From Oscillospiraceae bacterium (GTDB lineage Bacteria; Bacillota; Clostridia; Oscillospirales; UBA929): DNA of 7,884 bases. Positions 1 through 5,909 of the stretch are shown piece after piece. The translations under genes and the position numbers were made by a program. The stretch lies in assembly GCA_031289065.1 (NCBI GenBank), contig JAITQI010000134.1:1-7884 (forward strand), written 5' to 3'. Below the pieces are notes generated by a model. It was not told where the DNA came from, did no database searches, and saw nothing but the letters and a program-made list of their open reading frames with translations. The stretch's first letter is position 1. Each line of letters begins with the position of its first letter.

Positions 1-223
1 GAATACACGGAAGTCTCCGACGACGAAAACGGGATCGACCCGTTGTGTTACGTCAGCCTTGTGACGATACAGGGGCGGGACTGCGTCCAAATCGTTCAGT
101 ACCTTTATGGCGACGTTCCACAGCGCGCATATCGGCTATTTGGTGTTCGTTTTCACCTATGAGGCGGGGCAATACCGTGTGCTGTCCCAGGAGGTCAAAC
201 CGGCTGACTATCGGTATTTTTGA
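1..223 (+). pseudogene. 3' end of an unrecognised gene, apparently frameshifted
   Basis: The gene is cut by the left window edge. Frame 1 reads as plausible protein from base 1 (EYTEVSDDENGIDPLCYVSL and onward to VTIQGRDCVQ) but then degrades and stops at 160-162. Frame 2 has a stop at 62-64 but from about base 92 reads as convincing protein (STFMATFHSAHIGYLVFVF, then TYEAGQYRVLSQEVKPADYR) to a TGA at 221-223. Removing one A from the AAA run at 89-91 would join the two into one continuous frame. I therefore read this as one gene with a one-base insertion near 89-107, either a real pseudogene or a sequence error. The alternating hydrophobic pattern suggests a beta-rich C-terminal domain. I do not recognise the family. 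A terminator follows 14 bases after the TGA, which supports 223 as the true gene end. Confidence 0.5.
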
Positions 224-236
224 ATGACGGCGTTAC

Positions 237-273
237 AAAAAGCCCGCCGCGGCACAAGCGGTGGGCTTTTTTT
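237..273 (+). terminator. Rho-independent terminator of the first partial gene
   Basis: AAGCCCGCCGC pairs with GCGGTGGGCTT (one G-T wobble) around a short GGCACAA loop and is followed by a run of T (267-273). It lies 14 bases after the TGA at 221-223, so it ends the transcript of the truncated left-edge gene and separates it from the sigma factor unit. Confidence 0.9.
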
Positions 274-298
274 GTGTTGATGGGGGCGGTGTGCGTGT

Positions 299-324
299 GC
301 AATGAAGAATTGAAAATTATTCTT
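299..324 (+). repeat. AT-rich heptamer-period tract, copy 1
   Basis: From 301 the sequence reads in sevens: AATGAAG, AATTGAA, AATTATT. The 13 bases GCAATGAAGAATT at 299-311 recur exactly at 7045-7057. AAGAAT and ATTCTT (305-310, 319-324) could pair as a weak hairpin before a T-run. It sits in the 214-base space upstream of the sigma factor gene, which otherwise holds only the promoter candidate. Confidence 0.45.
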
Positions 325-372
325 TTTTGCGTTGTTTGTGTAATGTTTTTGGCTGCTTGGGGGTTTTGTCTA

Positions 373-402
373 TTGTGGTGGGACTCTCTGTTGTCGTATA
401 AT
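373..402 (+). promoter_or_regulatory. Candidate promoter for the ECF sigma operon
   Basis: A perfect TATAAT (-10) lies at 397-402. TTGTGG at 373-378 is a weak -35 with an 18-base spacer. Transcription would start about 25-30 bases before the GTG start codon. The -10 is convincing and the -35 poor. No typical ECF-type AAC/CGTC pair is seen here, so autoregulation by the encoded sigma factor is not supported by the sequence. Confidence 0.5.
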
Positions 403-437
403 GACGTGAGGAAAAGCCAAGGGGAGGAGGGTCTGCC

Positions 438-989
438 GTGCTGATTTTTATCGCGGCGTTTCGGACGGACGACGAGGAAGAAAAATTCGAGTTTGTGTAC
501 AACCGCTATTACAAGCTGTTGCTGCAGAAGGCCGCCGGTATCCTGCGGGACTATGATTTGGCTCAGGACGCGGTCAGCGAGGCGTTTATCCGGGCCTACA
601 AAAACCTGCGCAAGCTGGACGACCTGGAATCGGGGGAGACCGCCGCGTTTTTGGTGATGATCGTCAAAAACGTGTCGCTGACCATGCTCAAAAAACGCGG
701 CCGGGTGGAACTGATAGACATGCAGACCTTCGACCGGGCCAGCGCGTTTGATTTGGAGCGCACGGTGCTGGCCGGTGAGGCGGCGGACGGGCTTCTCAGG
801 CAGGTGAGCCGATTGGGGGAGGAACTGCGGACGCCCTTTTTGCTGAAATTCGCCTATGACCTGTCCTATCAGGAGATCGCTGGGCTGCTTCACATCACGG
901 CCAACAACGCGGCGGTGCGGGTGCACCGGGCCCGGGCCAAGCTGGCTGAAACGCTGAGAGGGGAGGGGTACGGCGATGAAACGGATTGA
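438..989 (+). CDS. ECF (sigma-70 family) RNA polymerase sigma factor
   Basis: This 183-residue protein is of normal ECF size. Sigma region 2 spans about residues 17-85 (FVYNRYYKLLLQKAAGILRD, then a DLAQDAVSEAFIRAYKNL helix that matches the core-binding and -10 recognition part). Region 4 spans about 115-175, with a helix-turn-helix in DLSYQEIAGLLHITANNAAV followed by the basic RVHRARAKL recognition helix. Translation starts at GTG 438, set by GGGGAGGAGG at 421-430 seven bases upstream. The 3' end overlaps the next gene by 14 bases. The family normally directs RNA polymerase to a small stress or envelope regulon and is held by a membrane anti-sigma factor, the role I infer for the next gene. 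The exact ECF group and target promoter cannot be told from sequence alone. Confidence 0.93.
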   Translation: MLIFIAAFRTDDEEEKFEFVYNRYYKLLLQKAAGILRDYDLAQDAVSEAFIRAYKNLRKLDDLESGETAAFLVMIVKNVSLTMLKKRGRVELIDMQTFDRASAFDLERTVLAGEAADGLLRQVSRLGEELRTPFLLKFAYDLSYQEIAGLLHITANNAAVRVHRARAKLAETLRGEGYGDETD

Positions 990-1578
990 GGACGAAACCT
1001 TACTGCGGCAGGCGGCGCAAGCCTATGTCTAGCGGACGGGGGACGCGCTGGCGGCCGAGCTCTCCGCCCTGCCCGACTTCCCCACCTATGACGGGCCCCG
1101 ACAGCTCAGGAACACCATGAAAGCCCGGCGGCGCAGGCGGACGGCGGCCTGGACGCTGCCCGCGGCGGCCTGCCTGATTCTGGCGCTACTGCTGATTCCC
1201 CCGCGCCTGGGAGGGAAGGATCTCTCCCAGGCCCCGGACCCCGGGACGGGGCGGACGGAGATCGCGCTGTTGTCCGAAAAGCTGCCGGCGGGGTGTCTCC
1301 TGACCGAAACCGACTACGACCGGGATAAGACGGTCTATCACATCCGCAACGCCCGGGGCAATCCCATTGTCCTGGTGGCCGAACCGTATGTGAGCGAGCT
1401 GCCCACCGAGGGGCTGACGTTTCTCGACCTTGGCGGGGCGACCGCTTACGCCCGGGAGGGGGGCGGCTTCTGCCTGCTGCGGGTGCGCCAGGGCGAGGCG
1501 ATGTATACCCTGACAAGCGCGTATTCGTTGCAGGACTTGGCGGAGGTGGCGATGAGCGCGTTGGCAATTGACAGTTGA
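976..1578 (+). pseudogene. Full reading frame of the putative anti-sigma gene, with an in-frame TAG at codon 19
   Basis: An ATG at 976 overlaps the end of the sigma gene by 14 bases, the usual arrangement of a sigma/anti-sigma pair. It opens 18 codons (MKRIEDETLLRQAAQAYV), then a TAG at 1030-1032, after which the same frame stays open for 181 more codons to a TGA at 1576-1578. The segment between the amber and the next ATG (1117) reads as plausible protein (RTGDALAAELSALPDF). Apart from one base this is an intact 200-codon gene. The simplest repair is CAG or GAG to TAG. It may be a real nonsense mutation, a sequence error, or a read-through site. The downstream portion is described separately. 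Confidence 0.6.
1117..1578 (+). CDS. Putative anti-sigma factor, single-pass membrane protein with DUF4367-like domain
   Basis: This is the part readable without crossing the amber codon at 1030: 153 residues from ATG 1117, which has a weak AGGA at 1108-1111 that could support re-initiation. An arginine cluster (KARRRRR) precedes one membrane helix at about residues 10-28 (AAWTLPAAACLILALLLIPP), giving an N-in topology. The outside domain (KLPAGCLLTETDYDRDKTVY, an NARGNPIVLV strand, GATAYAREGGG, then Y-x-L near the end) resembles the DUF4367 pattern often found beside clostridial ECF sigma factors; I recognise it by pattern only. If translation begins here, the cytoplasmic part that would bind the sigma factor is almost entirely missing, which could leave the sigma factor unrestrained. 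The last residues and stop codon lie in a heptamer repeat tract (1565-1589). Confidence 0.6.
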   Translation: MKARRRRRTAAWTLPAAACLILALLLIPPRLGGKDLSQAPDPGTGRTEIALLSEKLPAGCLLTETDYDRDKTVYHIRNARGNPIVLVAEPYVSELPTEGLTFLDLGGATAYAREGGGFCLLRVRQGEAMYTLTSAYSLQDLAEVAMSALAIDS

Positions 1579-1589
1579 TAATGGACAAT
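1565..1589. repeat. Heptamer-period tract, copy 2, at the end of the putative anti-sigma gene
   Basis: Three seven-base units lie in tandem from 1568: TTGACAG, TTGATAA, TGGACAA. The first two supply the final codons and the TGA of the preceding gene, so the tract defines its present C-terminus. The type resembles the other three tracts in this window. Confidence 0.45.
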
Positions 1590-1617
1590 CGGGGGGCGAG
1601 GGTTCTCTCAGAAGATA

Positions 1618-1646
1618 TTAAGAAAGTATTAAATAAATTTTATATT
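1618..1646 (+). promoter_or_regulatory. Candidate promoter for the vWA lipoprotein gene
   Basis: Within a sharply AT-rich island (about 1612-1660) in otherwise GC-rich DNA, TTAAGA (1618-1623) and TATATT (1641-1646) are spaced by 17 bases and match the vegetative consensus at 4 of 6 and 5 of 6 positions. TAATAT at 1651-1656 is another possible -10. The exact start is uncertain, but the island strongly suggests a promoter independent of the sigma factor operon. Confidence 0.45.
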
Positions 1647-1671
1647 TCTGTAATATTTATCCCGGGTGGGG

Positions 1672-1722
1672 GGTTATATGGGCAGAGGGACATCCCCGTG
1701 GGACGGGGCAACCCATATTACC
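1672..1722 (+). promoter_or_regulatory. Nested stem-loop in the vWA gene leader
   Basis: GGTTATATGGG (1672-1682) pairs with CCCATATTACC (1712-1722) at 10 of 11 positions. Inside it CCCCGT (1694-1699) pairs perfectly with ACGGGG (1703-1708) around a GGG loop. The outer stem ends two bases before the AAGGAG ribosome site at 1725-1730, with no T-run, so it is not a terminator. Its position suggests a role in RNA stability or control of translation. I do not recognise a known riboswitch class. Confidence 0.5.
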
Positions 1723-1739
1723 TAAAGGAGATGTTTTTG

Positions 1740-3296
1740 ATGAAACAATGGCTGCGCGGGACAAGGAAGGCAACGGCTTTGGGGCTGGCGGGGGCGCTGG
1801 CGCTGGCACTGGCGGGGTGCGGGAGCAACGCGCCCTCGGCGACCGAATTCGGCCGGTACCCGACCGCCGCGCCAAACTACGAGGCGCCGGGGGTGGCTCA
1901 GGGCGACGAGGAATACCTGTCCATCGCGGAAAACAGCGTCCGGCAGGTGGAGGACAGTCCGCTGATCACCTTCTCCCTCAAGGTGGACACGGCTTCTTAC
2001 CGCAATGTGGCGCGCTACCTTGAAAGCGGTGCCCTGCCCCCCGCCGACGCGGTGCGGGTGGAGGAAATGATCAATTATTTCAACTACGACAAGGCGCTGC
2101 CGGAAAACGACACGCCGTTTTCCCTCTACGCCGAGTTGGGGGATTCCCCCTTTAGCCCCGGGCAGAAGATCGCCTTCGTGCGGGTCAAGTCCCGGGACAT
2201 TGACCGGGAAGACCTGCCCCCCAGCCATCTGACCTTCCTGATTGACACCTCCGGCTCGATGGATTCCTACGACAAACTGCCCCTGCTTCAGGCCGCCTTC
2301 ACCATGCTGACCGAAACCCTCACCGAGGCGGACACGGTGTCCCTGGTCACCTACGCGGGCCGTTCGGCCGTCCTGCTGGACAGCGTCAGCGGCGGGGACA
2401 GGGGCCGCATTCTGGAAGCCATTTACAACCTGGAGGCGGGGGGCAGCACGGCGGGGGCCGGGGGCATCCAAACGGCTTACGAGCTGGCCGAGAAGAACTT
2501 TGACCCCGGGGCCAACAACCGGGTGCTCCTGGCTACCGACGGGGATTTCAACGTGGGCCTGTCCAGTGTGGCCGCGCTGGAGAGGCTGATCGCCGACAAG
2601 CGGGCCAGCGGCATCTATCTGACCGTGCTGGGCTTCGGCACCGAAAACCTCAAGGACAACAAGATGGAGACCCTGGCCAAAAACGGCAACGGCAACTACA
2701 GCTATATCGACTCTCTGGCCGGGGCGGAGAAGGTGTTGGTCAGCGAGTTGGGGGCCAACTTGTACACCGTGGCCGACGATGTAAAGGCCCAGGTGGAGTT
2801 CAACCCCGCTCGGGTGAGTTCCTACCGGCTGATCGGGTATGAAAACCGGATGCTGGCCGACCAGGACTTCTACGACGACCGGGCGGACGCCGGGGAGATC
2901 GGCGCGGGGGCCGATGTGGCGCTCCTCTTCGAGTTCACGCCGACGGGATCGGATTTGCCGCTGAGATACCAGGAAAGGGATCCCTCTCCGTCGGGGGACT
3001 ATGCCGACGAGTTTTTCCAGGTGAAAATCCGCTACCAAGAGCCCGGACAGAGCGCCTCCCGCCAGATCGACCTGCCGGTCAAGACCGACAGCCTGCCCGA
3101 CTTCAACTCCAGCGACTTCAATTTCGCCGTCAGCGTGGCCGGGTTCGGGTTGCTGCTGCGGGACTCCGCATACAGGGGCGACGTCACCGCCGAGGCGCTG
3201 CTGGGTCTGGCCCGGGAGAACCTGGGGGCCGACAAGGGCGGTTATCGGCGGGAATTTGTGACGCTGGTAGAGCGGTATCAGCGCTTGGTTGGATGA
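1740..3296 (+). CDS. YfbK-type von Willebrand factor A domain lipoprotein
   Basis: The 518-residue protein starts at ATG 1740, nine bases after AAGGAG (1725-1730); the in-frame ATG at 1731 abuts the ribosome site and is unlikely. Residues 1-27 are a lipoprotein signal ending in the lipobox LAGC (C27), so the protein should be anchored outside the membrane. Residues about 75-160 match the N-terminal vWF_A domain of the YfbK family (FSLKVDTASYRNVARYLESG, VRVEEMINYFNYD). The VWA domain at about 163-335 has a complete metal site: DTSGS at 169-173, T237 in GGST and the TDGD at 266-269. The YfbK-type DUF3520 region covers about 350-515 (QVEFNPARVSSYRLIGYENR, DAGEIGAG). Function is unknown in this family; metal-dependent protein binding at the cell surface is the reasonable expectation. 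It follows the sigma/anti-sigma pair and may belong to its regulon. Confidence 0.93.
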   Translation: MKQWLRGTRKATALGLAGALALALAGCGSNAPSATEFGRYPTAAPNYEAPGVAQGDEEYLSIAENSVRQVEDSPLITFSLKVDTASYRNVARYLESGALPPADAVRVEEMINYFNYDKALPENDTPFSLYAELGDSPFSPGQKIAFVRVKSRDIDREDLPPSHLTFLIDTSGSMDSYDKLPLLQAAFTMLTETLTEADTVSLVTYAGRSAVLLDSVSGGDRGRILEAIYNLEAGGSTAGAGGIQTAYELAEKNFDPGANNRVLLATDGDFNVGLSSVAALERLIADKRASGIYLTVLGFGTENLKDNKMETLAKNGNGNYSYIDSLAGAEKVLVSELGANLYTVADDVKAQVEFNPARVSSYRLIGYENRMLADQDFYDDRADAGEIGAGADVALLFEFTPTGSDLPLRYQERDPSPSGDYADEFFQVKIRYQEPGQSASRQIDLPVKTDSLPDFNSSDFNFAVSVAGFGLLLRDSAYRGDVTAEALLGLARENLGADKGGYRREFVTLVERYQRLVG

Positions 3297-3307
3297 TTGG
3301 CGGATTG

Positions 3308-3355
3308 AATTACACGGACTGTATAATTTTAATTATACAGTCCGTGTAATTTTTG
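3308..3355 (+). terminator. Perfect 21-bp hairpin terminator after the vWA gene
   Basis: The arms 3308-3328 and 3331-3351 are exact inverted copies (core TTACACGGACTGTATAATT) with only TT between them, followed by T to 3354. It begins 11 bases after the vWA stop codon. The stem is longer and more perfect than most intrinsic terminators. Confidence 0.85.
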
Positions 3356-3473
3356 GGTGGCGCGGGGTAGGGGGGTATTGTTTTTCCGAGGATGGGGGTT
3401 GGGGGGAGTGTGTGTTGACAAATCATATACTTCATACAGGGTTACACGCGGATTTCGGCTGATAGGCGAACGA

Positions 3474-3540
3474 TAAAAAATGTTAGCAAAGTAATACGCT
3501 GTGTATACAATTGTGTATACACAGCGTATTACTTTGCTGT
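3474..3540 (-). terminator. Perfect 25-bp hairpin terminator of the oxidoreductase operon
   Basis: The arms 3485-3509 and 3514-3538 are exact inverted copies around an ATTG loop. On the - strand the stem is followed by AACATTTTTT (T-run at 3480-3475), while on the + strand no T-run follows, so it acts for the leftward operon. It lies about 10 bases after the TGA of the gamma subunit gene. Confidence 0.87.
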
Positions 3541-3547
3541 TAGGCAG

Positions 3548-4078
3548 TCACGCTTTCCGTCCGGTCTCGATGGCCTCCAAGTTCTTGTCCAGGAGGGCTT
3601 TTTTTCGTTCGGGGACGACTTTTTTCATGGCGGCTGTCACGATGTCCGGGGGACACAGGCCGGTCTTTTCCAGGACGCGGCCGATCATGATCATGTTGGC
3701 CAAGCCTTGCAGGCCCAGTTCCTCGGCCAGGCGGGTGGCGGGGATGTAGTGGGTCTCGATGTCGGAACGGTTGGCGGGGCGGGTGATAAGGGCGCTGTCG
3801 ATGAACAGCTGGCCGCCGGGGCGGACGGTGGGCTCAAATTTGTCTAGCGAGGGCAGGTTCATGGCCACGAGGATGTCGGGGGTGTCCACAATGGGGGAGC
3901 CGATGGGGCTGTCGCTGAAAATGACGCTGCAATTGGCGGTGCCGCCACGCATTTCGGGGCCGTAGGAGGGTAGCCAGGAGACCTCCGCGCCGCCTATCAT
4001 GCCGGCGTAGACCAGGAATTTTCCGGCGAACAGGATGCCCTGCCCGCCGAACCCGGCGATGAGAATTTTGGCGTTCAT
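3548..4078 (-). CDS. 2-oxoacid:ferredoxin oxidoreductase, gamma subunit
   Basis: The 176-residue protein is of normal gamma-subunit size. It starts at ATG 4078 (MNAKILIAGFGGQGILFAGK), with AAGGAGG at 4092-4086 seven bases upstream, and overlaps the beta stop codon as ATGA. The GFGGQG motif (9-14) and SYGPEMRGG (38-46) are hallmarks of the POR/KOR gamma domain, which takes part in CoA binding and subunit contacts in this enzyme class. It is the last gene of the operon, followed by a strong terminator. The fold is shared by pyruvate, 2-oxoglutarate, branched-chain and indolepyruvate enzymes, so the substrate must be judged from the alpha and beta subunits. Confidence 0.93.
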   Translation of the reverse strand: MNAKILIAGFGGQGILFAGKFLVYAGMIGGAEVSWLPSYGPEMRGGTANCSVIFSDSPIGSPIVDTPDILVAMNLPSLDKFEPTVRPGGQLFIDSALITRPANRSDIETHYIPATRLAEELGLQGLANMIMIGRVLEKTGLCPPDIVTAAMKKVVPERKKALLDKNLEAIETGRKA

Positions 4079-4836
4079 TGGGCGGCCTCCTTCCCGTCCC
4101 GGGCGCTGTCCTTGTAAACACCCAGGGGGTAATAGGGGATCATGTTCTCCCGCAGCCAGTCCAGCGCTTTGACCGGTTCCAGGCCCCAGTTGGTGGGGCA
4201 GGTGGACAGCACCTCGACCAGGGCGAAGCCCCGCCCGGCCAGCTGGCACTCAAAGGCCCGGCGGATGGCCTGCTTGGCGGCGCGGATGTTCTTGACCGAG
4301 TCGGCCGACACCCGTTCCAGGTAGGCCGCCCCGTCCACGGTGGCCAACAGCTCGCACATGCGCAGGGGGTAGCCGGCCACGGCGGGGTCCCGGCCATAGG
4401 GGGAGGTCTGGGTGATCTGGCCGGGCATGGTGGTGGGGGCCATTTGGCCGCCGGTCATGCCGTAGATGGCGTTGTTGACGAAGATGACCGTGATGTTCTC
4501 GCCGCGTGCGGCGGCGTGGATGGTTTCGGCGGTGCCGATGGCGGCCAGGTCGCCGTCGCCCTGGTAGGTGAACACCACCGTGTCCGGCCGGGCCCGTTTG
4601 ATGCCGGTGGCCACGGCGGGGGCGCGGCCATGGGCGGCCTGCACCACGTCGCAGTTGAAGTAGTCGTAGGCCATGACGGCGCAACCCACCGGGGCCACGC
4701 CGATAGTCCTGTCGGACACGCCCAGTTCGGTGTACACCTCGGCTACCAGCCGATGGATGATGCCGTGGGTGCAGCCGGGGCAGTAGTGCAGGACGGCGTC
4801 GGTCAGCCCCGGGGTCTTTTCAAATACGGTTTGCAT
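4075..4836 (-). CDS. 2-oxoacid:ferredoxin oxidoreductase, beta (thiamine pyrophosphate-binding) subunit
   Basis: The 253-residue cytoplasmic subunit binds thiamine pyrophosphate and carries out decarboxylation of the 2-oxoacid. The cofactor motif runs from GDGD (93-96) to NN (121-122), the usual spacing of about 28 residues. CPGC at 19-22 is typical of the KOR/VOR beta family, where the N-terminal cysteines are linked to iron-sulfur or structural roles. The start is ATG 4836, seven bases after GGGAGGTG (4851-4844), and shares one base with the alpha stop (TGATG). A longer open frame upstream of this ATG lies entirely inside the alpha gene and is not credible. The length fits stand-alone beta subunits, and all key motifs are present. 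Substrate class (branched-chain or 2-oxoglutarate) is not decided by these motifs. Confidence 0.94.
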   Translation of the reverse strand: MQTVFEKTPGLTDAVLHYCPGCTHGIIHRLVAEVYTELGVSDRTIGVAPVGCAVMAYDYFNCDVVQAAHGRAPAVATGIKRARPDTVVFTYQGDGDLAAIGTAETIHAAARGENITVIFVNNAIYGMTGGQMAPTTMPGQITQTSPYGRDPAVAGYPLRMCELLATVDGAAYLERVSADSVKNIRAAKQAIRRAFECQLAGRGFALVEVLSTCPTNWGLEPVKALDWLRENMIPYYPLGVYKDSARDGKEAAQ

Positions 4837-5900
4837 CACTTCGCACCTCCCGCCGCTTGACGGATGGATTCCAAAATTTGTTCCGGCGCGGGCACCATGC
4901 CGCCCACTCGGGAACACAGGGTCACCGGTTTGGCGCACCGGACGGAGAGCTCCACGTCCTCGATCATTTGGCCCATGCTCATCTCGACCGTGACGAAGGC
5001 CCGGGCGGTTTTGGCCGCTTGGGCGAAGGCCGCCTTGGGGAAGGGCCACAGGGTGACGGGCCGCAGCAATCCGGCGCGGATGCCCTCGGCGCGGGCGGCC
5101 AGGATGGCGTTTTTGGCGATACGGGCCGACGCGCCATAGGCGGCGACCACAATGTCGGCGTCATCCAGCAAAAAGGCCTCGTGACGGGCCTCACGGCGCT
5201 GAATAACGGCGTATTTTTCGTAGCGGGCGAGGTTTGTGGCCTCCAAATCCTCCGGTTTGAGGTAGAGGGAGTTTACGATGTTGTGGAGGCGCTTGCCGCC
5301 GGTGCCGGTGACGGCCCAATCCTTGGGGGGCAAGTCGGCGGCGGCGGGGTCGGGCAGGGAAACCGGCTCCATCATCTGCCCCAGGATGCCGTCGGCCAGG
5401 AGCATGGCGGTCACCCGGTATCGGTCGGCCAGCTCGAAGGCCAGGTAGGTCAGATCCACCATCTCCTGGATGGAGTTGGGGGCCAGCACCAACAGGTGGA
5501 AGTCGCCGTGCCCCGCGCCCCGGGTGGCCTGGAAATAGTCCGATTGGGAGGGCTGGATACCGCCCAGGCCGGGGCCGCCCCGCTGGACGTTGACCACCAG
5601 GGCGGGCAGATCGCACCCGGCCAGGTAGGACAGCCCCTCGCTTTTGAGGGCGATGCCGGGGCTGGAGCTGGAGGTCATGGCGCGCACCCCGGCGGCCGAA
5701 GCGCCGAGCACCATGTTGATGGCCGCGATTTCACTTTCGGCCTGTAAGTACAGCCCGTCCACCTTGGGCATCCGGCGGGCCATGTAGGCGGCCACTTCGG
5801 TTTGGGGCGTGATGGGATAGCCGAAGAAATGGCGGCAGCCGGCCCGGATGGCGGCCTCGGCGATGGCCTCGTTGCCCTTCATGAGCACCTTTTCAGACAT
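4836..5900 (-). CDS. vorB: 2-oxoacid:ferredoxin oxidoreductase, alpha subunit (VorB-like)
   Basis: The 354-residue alpha subunit opens with MSEKVLMKGNEAIAEAAIRA followed by GCRHFFGYPITPQTE, the signature of the ketoisovalerate ferredoxin reductase (VorB) group. The pyruvate-flavodoxin N-terminal domain covers about residues 10-245, with the conserved SSSSPGIALKSEGLSYLAG (77-95) and RGGPGLGGIQPSQSDYFQAT; a transketolase C-terminal-like domain II follows at about 247-340. The start ATG 5900 has GTGAGGGG at 5913-5906, and the ferredoxin stop codon lies within this ribosome site, so translation is probably coupled. The complex oxidises a 2-oxoacid with CoA to acyl-CoA and CO2, reducing ferredoxin; in anaerobes it often runs either way, in amino acid fermentation or synthesis. 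The VorB name reflects sequence style, and 2-oxoglutarate remains possible as substrate. Confidence 0.92.
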   Translation of the reverse strand: MSEKVLMKGNEAIAEAAIRAGCRHFFGYPITPQTEVAAYMARRMPKVDGLYLQAESEIAAINMVLGASAAGVRAMTSSSSPGIALKSEGLSYLAGCDLPALVVNVQRGGPGLGGIQPSQSDYFQATRGAGHGDFHLLVLAPNSIQEMVDLTYLAFELADRYRVTAMLLADGILGQMMEPVSLPDPAAADLPPKDWAVTGTGGKRLHNIVNSLYLKPEDLEATNLARYEKYAVIQRREARHEAFLLDDADIVVAAYGASARIAKNAILAARAEGIRAGLLRPVTLWPFPKAAFAQAAKTARAFVTVEMSMGQMIEDVELSVRCAKPVTLCSRVGGMVPAPEQILESIRQAAGGAK

Positions 5901-5909
5901 GGTTTCCCC

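Noticed and set aside
373..402. Autoregulated ECF-type promoter upstream of the sigma gene
   Set aside because: No AAC-containing -35 with a CGTC-like -10 is seen; the TATAAT points to the vegetative sigma factor.
195..926. Long open frame on the - strand opposite the sigma factor (243 codons)
   Set aside because: It runs through a terminator and the promoter region and lies antisense to a clear ECF sigma gene; its composition is typical of a shadow frame.
1575..1739. N-terminal extension of the vWA gene
   Set aside because: The extension crosses an AT-rich promoter island and a hairpin leader; the ribosome site and lipoprotein signal fix the start at 1740.
1722..3038. 438-codon open frame on the - strand opposite the vWA gene
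   Set aside because: The + strand encodes a complete vWA lipoprotein with metal site, signal and ribosome site; the antisense frame is a by-product of GC-rich codon use.
3415..3440. TTGACA at 3415-3420 as a promoter for a small RNA on the + strand
   Set aside because: No acceptable -10 box lies 16-18 bases downstream; TATACT at 3426-3431 is far too close.
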